From contig NZ_JAFBFW010000010.1 of the NCBI RefSeq assembly GCF_016909495.1, positions 62,001 to 126,000 on the forward strand: 64,000 bases of DNA, given 5' to 3'. This DNA is from Pantoea coffeiphila (GTDB lineage: Bacteria; Pseudomonadota; Gammaproteobacteria; Enterobacterales; Enterobacteriaceae). A program made the position numbers and the translations under genes. The notes beneath the pieces were generated by a model. The model had not been told where the DNA came from. It ran no database searches and saw only the letters and a program-made list of their open reading frames with translations. How positions within the stretch are numbered: the stretch's first letter is position 1; each line of letters opens with the position of its first letter. Below are positions 48,884 to 60,865 of the stretch, piece after piece.

Positions 48884-49741
48884 TTAACTCTTTTCAGAAT
48901 CAGAGAGTTTCATGGTGTCTGAAACTCTCATGTTTTTTAAATGGCTATTCTTGTTTATGAAGTAATAAAACTGCCTGATGAAGTCAACTGAGGCCGCTTT
49001 GAGGGCAAGTGGTCTGTCGGTATCCTTTACATGATAGTGAAGTCTGATCTGACTTTCATCATCATCATCGGTATAAAGCAGCCTGGACAGTCGATCATCC
49101 GATACACGAATCTGTTTAATCTTTGTCCAAACTAAAATGTCGAGCATAGGGATGATTCGATAGTTGATAAGCTTCTTAATGGTTCCATATCCAAAGCGAA
49201 CGGAATCCAGAGGGTTTTCCTGTATTTCCATGTACTTACGCCACTGAGGTAATGCCGCTTTGAGTGATTCCGCAATTTCGTCGTCTGTGCCACTTGAGAG
49301 ATCAACTTCTAACATGACTGTTCTTTGGAATTGGTCGGGTAAACTTTCGTAGAGAGTTTCTTCCTGTAGCTCACCGTTGATTGAATACTTATCATCGCCA
49401 TGCCACACAAAAGTGCCCCGTTGCATTGAGATGATGCTCAGTTCAGCAAGTCGTTCAAGTGTAGTTAGAAAGAAATGAGGCGGTTGAAACAATCGGTTGT
49501 CCGGTGCCATATAGCCAAGTTGCTTTTCCTCAATCAAGAATGGATTTCCGCTGAAAATTTTTTCGAAGTATCCCATTAGGGCTTTTGCCTCAAAATCCTC
49601 CCTGTAGCTTTTGAAGAACAGTGTTCTGGCCCACAGCTCGTGGTATAACTGTAGAAGGGTGAGATCTTCGAACTTACGATATGTGTCGATATCTAACCAT
49701 TTCTTGATTTCTTTGGTATGTTCAGTTGTCCAGTTTTTCAC
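48884..49741 (-). CDS. DUF6387-like island protein
   Basis: A 285-residue soluble acidic protein of unknown function. It starts MKNWTTEHTKEIKKWLDIDTYR and has ELWARTLFFKSYREDFE, PHFFLTTLERLAELSI, VMLEVDLSSGTDDEI and VDFIRQFYYFINKN. I associate it from memory with DUF6387 proteins that travel with P4-type integrases and AlpA in enterobacterial islands, which its position here supports. It is the last gene before the right attachment site, with about 135 bases between them. Confidence 0.65.
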   Translation of the reverse strand: MKNWTTEHTKEIKKWLDIDTYRKFEDLTLLQLYHELWARTLFFKSYREDFEAKALMGYFEKIFSGNPFLIEEKQLGYMAPDNRLFQPPHFFLTTLERLAELSIISMQRGTFVWHGDDKYSINGELQEETLYESLPDQFQRTVMLEVDLSSGTDDEIAESLKAALPQWRKYMEIQENPLDSVRFGYGTIKKLINYRIIPMLDILVWTKIKQIRVSDDRLSRLLYTDDDDESQIRLHYHVKDTDRPLALKAASVDFIRQFYYFINKNSHLKNMRVSDTMKLSDSEKS

Positions 49742-49795
49742 TCATCCTCTCCGTCTATAACTCAATATTTAAGTAAACTATACGGGGGGTGATTC

Positions 49796-49805
49796 GGGGA
49801 GTAAA
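49796..49805 (+). repeat. GGGGAGTAAA motif, right island end
   Basis: Exact match to the left-end motif at 33081-33090, with ACGGGGGG at 49782-49789 beside it. It is a possible integrase or excisionase arm site. Confidence 0.45.
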
Positions 49806-49876
49806 TATCGATTTAAAGATCTTTAGTTGTTATCAACCCGCTGATTATTAAAGAAAATAACAATGAAATCGATATT

Positions 49877-49897
49877 CAGATTCAGAACATTGAGTAG
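49877..49897 (+). repeat. Right attachment site (attR), variant yicC tail
   Basis: CAG ATT CAG AAC ATT GAG TAG again encodes QIQNIE-stop but differs from the yicC end at four bases, all silent (including TAA/TAG). It is the displaced copy of the target. A terminator-like hairpin follows it at 49949, as expected for the original yicC downstream region. Confidence 0.8.
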
Positions 49898-49948
49898 TTT
49901 TTCTGCAGCGATATCAAATTTTTAACAGAAAAGAGAACGTTCGATCAA

Positions 49949-49984
49949 TACCCTAACGCTATAAGCCTGCTTATAGCGTTTTTT
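49949..49984 (+). terminator. Displaced yicC terminator
   Basis: AACGCTATAAG / CTTATAGCGTT with loop CCTG, followed by seven T, is a textbook Rho-independent terminator. It has no gene on its left other than the attR remnant, so it probably once ended yicC. Confidence 0.8.
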
Positions 49985-50058
49985 TATGGTAGGAAGAAGA
50001 TGCTTCAGAGGGTAAACTATCACCCTTCTTTTAATATGGATTTATTTGAGGCTCAACC

Positions 50059-50397
50059 ATGCAAACTTTACCTCCCTGCCCTAAGTGTCACTCTGAATAC
50101 AGTTGGCAGGATGGAGACATGCTTAACTGCCCGGAATGCGGTCATGTCTGGGCTGATGGTGCTGATAGTGGTACGGATGAGGGACTTATCGTTAAAGATG
50201 CCAATGGTAATTTACTGGCTGATGGCGACAGCGTGACGGTCATTAAGGACCTGAAAGTGAAAGGAAGTTCAACGCCGCTAAAAATTGGCACCAAAGTGAA
50301 AAGTATCCGTCTGGTAGAAGGCGATCACAATATTGATTGTAAAATTGACGGTTTTGGGCCAATGAAGTTGAAATCTGAATTTGTTAAAAAGAGCTGA
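50059..50397 (+). CDS. yjdM: Zinc ribbon protein YjdM (PhnA family)
   Basis: A 112-residue cytoplasmic protein with an N-terminal zinc ribbon (CPKCHSEY and CPECGHVW, two CxxC pairs) and a C-terminal SH3-like PhnA domain ([28 protein letters not shown]). Despite the old phn name, a role in alkylphosphonate use is not supported in E. coli. It lies between the island and an orphan response regulator. In E. coli yjdM is elsewhere. Followed by a GC hairpin. Confidence 0.92.
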   Translation: MQTLPPCPKCHSEYSWQDGDMLNCPECGHVWADGADSGTDEGLIVKDANGNLLADGDSVTVIKDLKVKGSSTPLKIGTKVKSIRLVEGDHNIDCKIDGFGPMKLKSEFVKKS

Positions 50398-50402
50398 TCG
50401 TT

Positions 50403-50427
50403 GCCAGTAGCCATTCAGGCTACTGGC
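50403..50427 (+). terminator. Hairpin after yjdM
   Basis: GCCAGTAGCC / GGCTACTGGC with loop ATTCA, six bases after the yjdM stop. The T run is weak. Confidence 0.55.
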
Positions 50428-50882
50428 CTGTTCGTATTAATGCGTGCGTTTTCTGAAAAAATCAAAAAACACAGTAATATTACAACAATAGTTTGCAATT
50501 ATACTGTTCTAGCCCTAAAACCATTCCATTATAAAAAGCGATTCCTTTCCGATTAGAATTTTATCAACTATTTTTTATAAAGTAAGCATCTTTTGCCAAG
50601 TCATCACCAATACATAAAGCATCAACCCTATCTCATTTTGTCGCCTTATACTTTCAGGTAAAAGTAAATATTGTTCCCTGGGAAAATCACCTTTGCCGCA
50701 TTCATCCTTGCAACTAATGAACAGTGCTTATACTAAATAAATCATTAGAAACAGCCAAAATACATTATTGAGTAATAACACAAAAAATAAAACACTAAGA
50801 TCTCATTAAATGATTAATAAAATATGTTCTTATTGATAAAGATAGTTTCCAGAAAAATAGATATTTTCTAGATATATTTAGT
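50428..50882. other. AT-rich stretch without a gene
   Basis: About 450 bases between yjdM and the convergent response-regulator gene. The DNA is clearly more AT-rich than the backbone, with stops in all frames. I see no ORF with a ribosome site, no tRNA and no clear repeat. Confidence 0.4.
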
Positions 50883-51527
50883 TCAGATCAGTCCTTGCGC
50901 ATAAGCATAACGGATTAATTCAATGTTTGAGGAAACGCCCAGGCGACGCATAGCGTTATACTTTTGAGTAGAAATCGTGCTGATTGTCCGATTCTGGCGC
51001 TGTGCAATTTCTGCAAGCGAATAGCCTGATGAAAACAACCGGACCACCTCCAGCTCTTTGGGCGTCAGGGTGCTACCTCGCTCACTACCTTTGCTGGAAG
51101 GCACTTTGAGATAGTTGAAGGATGATGAGTAATAGCACTCCTGCTGGCTAACGACATGATGACAAGCCAACACGGTTTCTTCCACACTATCGCACTTACT
51201 TACAACGGCTTTGACACCATAATCACTTGCCTTTCTTAAAATCGCCGTATTCTTTTGCGAGGTCAGTAAAACAATTTTCACATCAGGAAAACGACCGTGC
51301 AGAGCTCGTAATTTAGTAAAACCATCAATTGTCGAACGATCCGATCCCAAAGAGAAGTCAGTAATGACAATATCTGTTGGCCTGGCAGACAGGGCAGATA
51401 ACAAGTCTTTACCGCAGACGGCCTCATTCGTGATAAGAAATTTATCATTGCCAGAAAAAAGCATCTTCAGCGAATACAAAATATGTGGATGATCATCAGA
51501 TATGGTTACTGTGTATCTATTATGCAT
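50883..51527 (-). CDS. Orphan LuxR/NarL-type response regulator
   Basis: A 214-residue regulator related to RcsB and FimZ. The receiver domain shows acidic DDHPHILYSLKML, the phospho-acceptor in VITDFSLGSD and the lysine in AVVSKCDS. The C-terminal LuxR helix-turn-helix has LTPKELEVVRLFSSGYSLAEI and TISTISTQKYNAM. The start at 51527 is preferred because GGGAGGGA lies directly upstream; an earlier in-frame ATG at 51578 lacks one. No histidine kinase gene is near, so it is an orphan. RcsB-like regulators often control capsule, motility or fimbriae. The target here is unknown. Confidence 0.85.
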   Translation of the reverse strand: MHNRYTVTISDDHPHILYSLKMLFSGNDKFLITNEAVCGKDLLSALSARPTDIVITDFSLGSDRSTIDGFTKLRALHGRFPDVKIVLLTSQKNTAILRKASDYGVKAVVSKCDSVEETVLACHHVVSQQECYYSSSFNYLKVPSSKGSERGSTLTPKELEVVRLFSSGYSLAEIAQRQNRTISTISTQKYNAMRRLGVSSNIELIRYAYAQGLI

Positions 51528-52240
51528 ACTCCCTCCCGATAAAATATCATCATAATGTTCCCTATGATTCGATAACAAGTTAACGTTTTATCGTCACTCA
51601 GACTGCAACTTGTAGTAAATCCATGTATTAACACCGTACGACTTTGAGAAAACAGCCATAACTGATCATTTACTGAATCATAACAAAATTGTTTTAGATT
51701 AGGGCCCTCAAAAAATATCAAACGCATACCAGATAATTCCATGGTAGCAGTGCAACGCATCAAATCACTCAGCCTACTAATTACATCAATGCATAGACTA
51801 CCTCTTTAGAATTAATTTAACCGTAGAAGATCATCCTAATGAGATTAATTCAGGAGTATACATTTTTCTACCCAACACAGCCAGAAAGGTCAAAAAAAAT
51901 AACCATCAAAAAACGAACAAGTAATAATAAAATTCTGCGATAGCCGACTTACATCAATAATTATCGCAACCATTTACCAATTCGAATAACGTGATCATGT
52001 ATATATGCTACGCCCCTCCTACACGGGTCAGCACGAGGAAAAATCAACATCGCGTCATGCACCATCAACTTCACATACGATAAAATTCAGAATAATTTTT
52101 ATTAATGCACCTTTGCGAAAAAAAGAAACAAAATCCAATAAAAACCATTTAAATTCAAAATGTTATAATCATATCAGTCATTAAAATCCCTCGGAGAATT
52201 ATTAAAACTAATACTTTCGTCTCTCCCTGAGAAAAATTCA
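51528..52240. other. Long AT-rich intergenic region before yicG
   Basis: About 700 bases without a convincing gene. One 85-codon minus-strand frame (51506-51763) overlaps the regulator start and is not recognisable. AT-rich runs are common. The region should hold the promoters of the response regulator and of yicG. A decayed gene or small RNA is possible but not visible. Confidence 0.35.
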
Positions 52241-52289
52241 GTCGCCGAAAGCTGCATAACCCCTTAGGCTTGCGGCCTCTACCCAGGAG
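52221..52289 (+). promoter_or_regulatory. Structured 5' leader of yicG
   Basis: Two hairpins precede the start codon: CTGA / TCAG (52227-52241) and GCCGAAAGC / GCTTGCGGC (52244-52276). They are followed by the AGGAG ribosome site at 52285. The segment TCGCCGAAAGCTGCATAA weakly recalls the conserved GCCGAAGG-GCAA element of glycine aptamers, which control some TRIC-family genes. The match is partial and unproven. Confidence 0.3.
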
Positions 52290-52295
52290 CAGACC

Positions 52296-52913
52296 ATGTT
52301 ACTCACCGTACTTTACATTATCGGTATTACTGCCGAAGCCATGACCGGGGCACTTGCTGCGGGTCGCCGTAAAATGGACATGTTCGGCGTTATCATTATC
52401 GCCTCAGTCACCGCGATTGGTGGAGGGTCGGTGCGGGATATGCTGCTTGGTCACTATCCTCTGGGATGGGTAAAACACCCTGAGTACATCATGATTGTCG
52501 CCGCTGCGGCGGTTGTCACGACGCTGGCCGCCCCACTTATGCCTCATTTGCGTAAGGTCTTTCTCGTACTTGATGCGCTAGGCCTGGTCGTTTTTTCAAT
52601 TCTGGGCGCACAGGTTGCACTGGACATGGGATATGCTGGAATCATTGCCGCTATCAGCGCTGTCGTCACCGGCGTCTTTGGTGGTGTTCTGCGCGATATG
52701 TTTTGCAATCGTATTCCACTTGTTTTTCAAAAAGAGCTTTATGCGGGGATCGCCTTTGCCTCAGGATGGGTTTATATCCTGTTGTTAAAAACCGCACTGG
52801 CCATGGAAACAGTCGTCATCATCACCCTGATTTGTGGATTTATAGCACGCCTGCTGGCACTGCGTTTCAAACTGGGTTTACCCGTTTTCAATTATCCGCA
52901 CGGCGACCACTGA
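52296..52913 (+). CDS. yicG: TRIC (UPF0126) family inner-membrane protein YicG
   Basis: A 205-residue membrane protein with seven hydrophobic segments and two repeats of the family signature: [11 protein letters not shown] and [17 protein letters not shown]. The glycine-rich motifs line the cation path in TRIC channels, and some bacterial members have been linked to glycine. In E. coli yicG lies next to ligB, as here. AGGAG lies six bases before the ATG. It is convergent with ligB, with 11 bases between the stops. Confidence 0.92.
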   Translation: MLLTVLYIIGITAEAMTGALAAGRRKMDMFGVIIIASVTAIGGGSVRDMLLGHYPLGWVKHPEYIMIVAAAAVVTTLAAPLMPHLRKVFLVLDALGLVVFSILGAQVALDMGYAGIIAAISAVVTGVFGGVLRDMFCNRIPLVFQKELYAGIAFASGWVYILLLKTALAMETVVIITLICGFIARLLALRFKLGLPVFNYPHGDH

Positions 52914-52924
52914 AGCTCTAGCTC

Positions 52925-54700
<1,776 letters not shown>

Positions 54701-54704
54701 CTAA

Positions 54705-55484
<780 letters not shown>

Positions 55485-55537
55485 GGACAACTCAGTATGA
55501 TGCCCAGTCATTTCTTCACCCGTGGAGTATCACACTT

Positions 55538-55813
55538 ATGGCACGCGTAACCGTACAGGACGCAGTAGAAAAAATTGGTAACCGTTTTGACCTGGTTCTG
55601 GTAGCCGCACGTCGCGCGCGTCAGATGCAGGTTGGTGGTAAAGACCCACTGGTTCCAGAAGAAAACGATAAATCTACCGTTATCGCACTGCGCGAAATCG
55701 AAGAGGGTCTGATTACTAATCAGATCCTTGACGTCCGCGATCGTCAGGAACAGCAAGAGCAGGAAGCCGCTGAAATTCAGGCTGTTACCGCTATCGCTGA
55801 AGGTCGTCGTTAA
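55538..55813 (+). CDS. rpoZ: RNA polymerase omega subunit
   Basis: The 91-residue omega subunit helps assemble RNA polymerase by binding beta' and forms one ppGpp site with it. The sequence starts [20 protein letters not shown], followed by [11 protein letters not shown] and [11 protein letters not shown]. It is located 53 bases after gmk and 19 bases before spoT. GGAG precedes the ATG. Confidence 0.97.
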   Translation: MARVTVQDAVEKIGNRFDLVLVAARRARQMQVGGKDPLVPEENDKSTVIALREIEEGLITNQILDVRDRQEQQEQEAAEIQAVTAIAEGRR

Positions 55814-55832
55814 TCGGATCTGAAGGCTCGCC

Positions 55833-57950
55833 TTGTATCTGTTTGAAAGCCTCAATCAGCTGATTGAAAAATACTTGCCTGAGGAGCAAATAAAGCGCCT
55901 CAAGCAAGCTTATCTGGTCGCACGTGATGCTCACGAGGGACAGACACGCTCCAGCGGTGAGCCTTATATTACTCACCCGGTCGCTGTTGCCTGCATCCTG
56001 GCTGAAATGAAGCTAGACCATGAAACACTCATGGCCGCTTTGCTCCACGATGTTATCGAAGACACTCCCGCTACGTATCAGGATATGGAACAGCTGTTCG
56101 GCAAAAGCGTTGCTGAGCTGGTCGAAGGCGTATCCAAACTTGATAAGCTAAAATTCCGCGACAAAAAAGAAGCGCAGGCGGAGAACTTCCGCAAAATGAT
56201 CATGGCGATGGTGCAGGATATCCGCGTCATTCTGATCAAGCTGGCCGACCGTACGCACAATATGCGCACGCTGGGCTCCTTACGTCCGGACAAACGCCGG
56301 CGTATCGCTCTTGAAACGTTGGAAATTTACAGTCCCCTGGCGCACCGCCTGGGTATTCACCATTTGAAAACCGAGCTGGAAGAGCTGGGCTTTGAAGCTC
56401 TGTATCCGAATCGCTATCGAGTGATCAAAGAAGTGGTGAAAGCCGCGCGCGGCAACCGTAAAGAGATGATTCAAAAGATCCTATCTGAAATCGACGGTCG
56501 TCTGCAGGAAGCCGGTATCCCTTGCCGCGTAAGCGGTAGAGAAAAGCACCTTTATTCCATCTATTGTAAAATGCACCTGAAAGAACAGCGCTTCCATTCC
56601 ATTATGGATATCTACGCTTTTCGGGTGATCGTGCATGATATGGACACCTGCTATCGCGTTCTCGGCCAAATGCACAGCCTGTATAAGCCGCGCCCGGGGC
56701 GAGTCAAAGACTACATCGCGATTCCCAAAGCTAACGGCTATCAGTCACTGCATACCTCGATGATCGGCCCACACGGTGTGCCGGTGGAGGTACAGATCCG
56801 TACTGAAGATATGGATCAGATGGCAGAGATGGGGGTGGCAGCGCACTGGGCTTATAAAGAGCAGGGCGAAAGCAGCACAACCGCACAAATACGCGCCCAG
56901 CGCTGGCTGCAAAGCCTGCTGGAACTGCAGCAAAGTGCCGGAAGCTCCTTTGAGTTTATTGAGAGCGTTAAATCCGACCTGTTCCCGGATGAAATTTACG
57001 TGTTCACCCCGGAAGGGCGTATTGTTGAACTCCCCGCCGGAGCAACACCGGTCGATTTCGCCTATGCGGTGCATACCGATATCGGACATGCCTGCGTTGG
57101 TGCTCGAGTCGATCGCCAGCCTTACCCGCTGTCGCAATCGCTGACCAGCGGACAGACGGTAGAGATTATTACCGCGCCAGGCGCTCGCCCGAATGCGGCG
57201 TGGCTTAACTTTGTCGTCAGTTCGAAAGCACGAGCTAAAATTCGCCAACTGCTGAAAAATCTTAAGCGTGATGACTCCGTCAGCCTTGGCCGACGTTTGC
57301 TAAATCATGCTCTCGGCGGTAGCCGCAAGCTGGCCGAAATCCCTGAAGCCAATATTCAACACGAACTTGAGCGGATGAAGCTTGCTACGCTGGACGACCT
57401 GCTGGCGGAAATTGGCCTCGGTAACGCCATGAGCGTGGTCGTAGCTAAAAATCTTCAACAAAGCGATACGGCACCGATCGAAACACCATCATCTACACCT
57501 TCGCGCAGCAAGCTGCCGATTAAAGGCGCTGACGGTGTACTGATTACCTTTGCCAAATGCTGTCGCCCGATTCCTGGTGACCCCATCGTTGCCCACGTGA
57601 GCCCGGGTAAAGGATTAGTGGTACACCATGAATCCTGCAGAAATATCCGCGGTTATCAGAAAGAGCCTGAGAAATTCATGGCTGTTGAGTGGGACAAGGT
57701 TACCGAGCAGGAATTTGTTGCCGAAATCAAAGTGGATATGTTTAACCACCAGGGTGCACTGGCCAATCTGACTGCGGCAATTAACACCGCGGGCTCTAAT
57801 ATTCAGAGTCTGAATACCGAAGAAAAAGATGGCCGCGTATACAGCGCCTTTATCCGTTTGACGGCACGCGATCGTGTTCATCTGGCTAATATTATGCGTA
57901 AAATCCGCGTAATGCCGGATGTCATCAAGGTGCATCGTAACCGCAACTGA
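55833..57950 (+). CDS. spoT: Bifunctional (p)ppGpp synthetase/hydrolase SpoT
   Basis: SpoT hydrolyses and weakly makes the alarmone (p)ppGpp. Translation starts at TTG, as in E. coli. The 705 residues contain the HD hydrolase domain (HPVAVACILAEM, LLHDVIEDT, KLADRTHNMRTL), the synthetase region (GRVKDYIAIPKANGYQSLH), a TGS domain (YVFTPEGRIVELPAGATPVDFAYA), a zinc-finger-like CCRPIPGD segment and a C-terminal ACT domain. It lies between rpoZ and trmH. Confidence 0.97.
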   Translation: MYLFESLNQLIEKYLPEEQIKRLKQAYLVARDAHEGQTRSSGEPYITHPVAVACILAEMKLDHETLMAALLHDVIEDTPATYQDMEQLFGKSVAELVEGVSKLDKLKFRDKKEAQAENFRKMIMAMVQDIRVILIKLADRTHNMRTLGSLRPDKRRRIALETLEIYSPLAHRLGIHHLKTELEELGFEALYPNRYRVIKEVVKAARGNRKEMIQKILSEIDGRLQEAGIPCRVSGREKHLYSIYCKMHLKEQRFHSIMDIYAFRVIVHDMDTCYRVLGQMHSLYKPRPGRVKDYIAIPKANGYQSLHTSMIGPHGVPVEVQIRTEDMDQMAEMGVAAHWAYKEQGESSTTAQIRAQRWLQSLLELQQSAGSSFEFIESVKSDLFPDEIYVFTPEGRIVELPAGATPVDFAYAVHTDIGHACVGARVDRQPYPLSQSLTSGQTVEIITAPGARPNAAWLNFVVSSKARAKIRQLLKNLKRDDSVSLGRRLLNHALGGSRKLAEIPEANIQHELERMKLATLDDLLAEIGLGNAMSVVVAKNLQQSDTAPIETPSSTPSRSKLPIKGADGVLITFAKCCRPIPGDPIVAHVSPGKGLVVHHESCRNIRGYQKEPEKFMAVEWDKVTEQEFVAEIKVDMFNHQGALANLTAAINTAGSNIQSLNTEEKDGRVYSAFIRLTARDRVHLANIMRKIRVMPDVIKVHRNRN

Positions 57951-58045
57951 GGACAGGAGCGCCGATCCGCTCCTGTCGCCTTTCACCCGATCGTCGATTT
58001 ATCGTACCGCGACGGAATTACTATTTTCAGGGAGTTATTCTTCGC

Positions 58046-58741
58046 ATGAATGCACAACGTTATGCCCGTATCCGTGAGATGCTTGCCGCGCGCCAGCACG
58101 ATCTGACGGTCTGTATGGAGCAGGTGCACAAACCCCATAACGTTTCCGCGGTGATCCGTACTGCCGATGCCGTTGGCGTGCATGAAGTGCATGCCGTCTG
58201 GCCCGGTAGCCGCATGCGCACCATGGTGTCATCCGCAGCCGGTAGCAACAGCTGGGTGCAGGTAAAAACTCACCGAACTATTTCTGAAGCCGTGCAGCAT
58301 CTCAAAAGCCAGGATATGCAAATTCTGGCCACCAATCTGTCGGATAAAGCCGTCGATTTTCGCGAAATTGACTATACCCGCCCTACCTGTATTTTGATGG
58401 GCCAGGAAAAAACCGGTATCACCCGGGAAGCACTGGAGCTTGCCGACCAGGATATCATCATCCCAATGATTGGTATGGTGCAATCACTGAACGTCTCCGT
58501 AGCATCAGCATTGATCCTGTACGAAGCCCAGCGCCAGCGCCAGAATGCCGGTATGTACCAGCGTAAGGAAAGTACGCTGGCTTACGCCGAACAGCAGCGA
58601 CTGCTGTTTGAAGGCGGCTACCCTGTCCTGGCTCGCGTTGCGAAACAGAAAGGCTTGCCCTATCCGGTGATCAATGACCGTGGTGAAGTGGAAGCGGACC
58701 CGGAATGGTGGGCCACCATGCAGTCAAAGGCGACGAAATAA
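58046..58741 (+). CDS. trmH: tRNA (guanosine(18)-2'-O)-methyltransferase TrmH
   Basis: TrmH methylates the 2'-OH of G18 in the tRNA D-loop using AdoMet. It is a SPOUT-fold enzyme of 231 residues with NVSAVIRTADAVGVHEVH, ILMGQEKTGIT, the knot motif IIPMIGMVQSLNVSVASAL and a C-terminal basic extension. Its TAA stop shares bases with the recG ATG (TAATG). GGGAG lies upstream of the ATG. Confidence 0.96.
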   Translation: MNAQRYARIREMLAARQHDLTVCMEQVHKPHNVSAVIRTADAVGVHEVHAVWPGSRMRTMVSSAAGSNSWVQVKTHRTISEAVQHLKSQDMQILATNLSDKAVDFREIDYTRPTCILMGQEKTGITREALELADQDIIIPMIGMVQSLNVSVASALILYEAQRQRQNAGMYQRKESTLAYAEQQRLLFEGGYPVLARVAKQKGLPYPVINDRGEVEADPEWWATMQSKATK

Positions 58742-60822
58742 TGCAGGGCCGCCTGCTGGATGCCATTCCGCTGAACACGCTCACCGGCGTGGGCGCCAGT
58801 CAGGCAGCAAAGCTGGCAAAAATTGGCCTGCTTACCGTACAGGATCTGCTGCTGCATCTACCGATGCGCTATGAAGACCGTACTCAACTTTATAAAATCA
58901 ACGATCTGCTGCCGGGCATCTTTGCCACCGTAGAAGGTGACGTGCTGCACTGCGACATCAGCTTTGGCCGACGCCGTATGCTGACCTGCCAGATTAGCGA
59001 TGGAACCGGCGTGCTGACGCTGCGTTTCTTCAACTTTAATGCCGGAATGAAAAACAGCCTCGCTGTCGGGCGACGCGTTACCGCCTATGGTGAAATCAAA
59101 CGTGGTCAGCGCGGGGCGGAAATCATTCATCCTGAATATAAGATTCAGGGAGAACAAGGCGTCACCGGTCTACAGGAAACACTGACCCCGGTCTACTCGA
59201 CCACCGAGGGGGTCCGCCAGGCTACGCTGCGTAACCTGACCGACCAGGCACTTGCCCTGCTGGACACCTGCGCTATTGCCGAATTACTGCCTCCCGAGCT
59301 AAGCCAGGGACTGATTGGACTGCCGGAAGCGCTACGCACGCTGCATCGCCCTCCACCGGATATCGCCCTGAGCGATCTCGACAGCGGCACACATCCCGCT
59401 CAGCGCCGGTTAATTATGGAAGAACTGCTGGCTCACAATCTCAGCATGCTGGCAGTCCGCGCCGGGGCTCAGCGCTATCACGCACTTGCCATGACGCCCC
59501 GCCACTCGCTGAGCGATAAATTACTGGCTGCACTTCCGTTCCGTCCTACCGGCGCTCAACAGCGCGTTGGCCGTGAAATAGAAACTGACCTCGCAAAAGA
59601 TTACCCAATGATGCGCCTCGTGCAGGGCGACGTTGGTTCCGGTAAAACGCTGGTAGCAGCGCTGGCTGCACTTAATGTGATTGCCTGGGGCAAACAGGTG
59701 GCACTGATGGCCCCCACAGAGCTGCTGGCTGAACAGCACGCAAATAACTTCCGCCAGTGGTTCGCTCCATTAGGAATTGAAGTGGGTTGGCTGGCAGGAA
59801 AACAGAAAGGTAAGGCTCGCCTTGCCCAGCAGGAAGCGATTGCCAGCGGCCAGGTATCAATGATTGTCGGTACTCACGCCATATTTCAGGAGCAGGTGCA
59901 GTTTAACGGACTGGCACTGGTCATTATCGATGAACAGCATCGCTTTGGCGTTCACCAACGTCTGGCACTATGGGAAAAAGGCGAAGAGCAGGGATTCCAT
60001 CCGCACCAGCTGATCATGACCGCCACGCCCATTCCGCGGACCCTGGCGATGACCGCCTATGCCGATCTCGATACCTCCACCATCGACGAACTGCCACCGG
60101 GCCGAACACCCGTGACTACCGTAGCAATCCCGGATACGCGCCGTGCGGATATCATCGCCCGCGTTAAAAGTGCCTGTAGTACGGAAGGCCGTCAGGCGTA
60201 CTGGGTGTGTACGCTGATTGAAGAGTCGGAACTGCTGGAAGCGCAGGCGGCTGAAGCCACCTGGGAAGAGCTAAAGCTGGCACTGCCCGATTTGCAGGTT
60301 GGTCTGGTGCACGGCCGCATGAAGCCGGCGGAAAAACTGGCGGTGATGCAGGCATTTAAAGCCGGTGAAATCCAGCTGTTGATTGCCACCACCGTGATTG
60401 AAGTTGGGGTTGATGTTCCCAATGCCAGCCTGATGATTATTGAAAACCCGGAACGGCTGGGCCTGGCACAGCTCCATCAGCTGCGCGGGCGCGTCGGGCG
60501 CGGTGCTGTCGCCTCTCACTGCGTACTGCTGTATAAGGCACCGCTTAGCAAAACGGCACAAAAACGGTTGCAGGTTCTGCGCGACAGCAATGACGGTTTT
60601 GTTATTGCCCAGTGCGATCTCGAAATACGCGGCCCAGGTGAGCTGCTGGGTACGCGTCAGACCGGCAATGCCGAGTTTAAGGTGGCCGATCTCCTACGCG
60701 ATGGCGCGATGATTCCGGAAGTTCAGCGCGTGGCTCGCCATATTCACCAGCACTATCCCCAGCAGGCGCAGGCTTTAATTGAGCGCTGGCTTCCTGAAAC
60801 CGAGCGCTACACCAACGCCTGA
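58741..60822 (+). CDS. recG: ATP-dependent DNA helicase RecG
   Basis: RecG remodels stalled forks and Holliday junctions. Start 58741 (MQGRLLDAIPLNTLTGVG) overlaps the trmH stop and gives 693 residues as in E. coli. The N-terminal wedge domain (TVEGDVLHCDISFGRRRML) precedes Walker A GDVGSGKTLVAALAAL, the DEQHRFG box and motif VI (QLRGRVGRGAV). The C-terminal TRG region contains LRDSNDGFVIAQCDLEIRGPGE. It ends the gmk operon group. Confidence 0.97.
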   Translation: MQGRLLDAIPLNTLTGVGASQAAKLAKIGLLTVQDLLLHLPMRYEDRTQLYKINDLLPGIFATVEGDVLHCDISFGRRRMLTCQISDGTGVLTLRFFNFNAGMKNSLAVGRRVTAYGEIKRGQRGAEIIHPEYKIQGEQGVTGLQETLTPVYSTTEGVRQATLRNLTDQALALLDTCAIAELLPPELSQGLIGLPEALRTLHRPPPDIALSDLDSGTHPAQRRLIMEELLAHNLSMLAVRAGAQRYHALAMTPRHSLSDKLLAALPFRPTGAQQRVGREIETDLAKDYPMMRLVQGDVGSGKTLVAALAALNVIAWGKQVALMAPTELLAEQHANNFRQWFAPLGIEVGWLAGKQKGKARLAQQEAIASGQVSMIVGTHAIFQEQVQFNGLALVIIDEQHRFGVHQRLALWEKGEEQGFHPHQLIMTATPIPRTLAMTAYADLDTSTIDELPPGRTPVTTVAIPDTRRADIIARVKSACSTEGRQAYWVCTLIEESELLEAQAAEATWEELKLALPDLQVGLVHGRMKPAEKLAVMQAFKAGEIQLLIATTVIEVGVDVPNASLMIIENPERLGLAQLHQLRGRVGRGAVASHCVLLYKAPLSKTAQKRLQVLRDSNDGFVIAQCDLEIRGPGELLGTRQTGNAEFKVADLLRDGAMIPEVQRVARHIHQHYPQQAQALIERWLPETERYTNA

Positions 60823-60865
60823 AGTGCGTACCCTTAATCGCCGACTTCAGCATCAATTTTCATCA

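Noticed and set aside
32952..49897. Insertion sequence inside the island
   Set aside because: No DDE transposase or IS-like terminal repeats were seen. All mobility genes are tyrosine recombinases or relaxase-related.
51506..51763. 85-codon minus-strand frame overlapping the response-regulator start
   Set aside because: No ribosome site, no recognisable domain, and it overlaps a well-supported gene start by 22 bases. Possible but unsupported.
52195..52295. Firm glycine riboswitch call
   Set aside because: Only one of the conserved elements is similar. The purine-rich GGAGAG and CTCTCAGG parts cannot be placed, so it is kept only as a weak lead.
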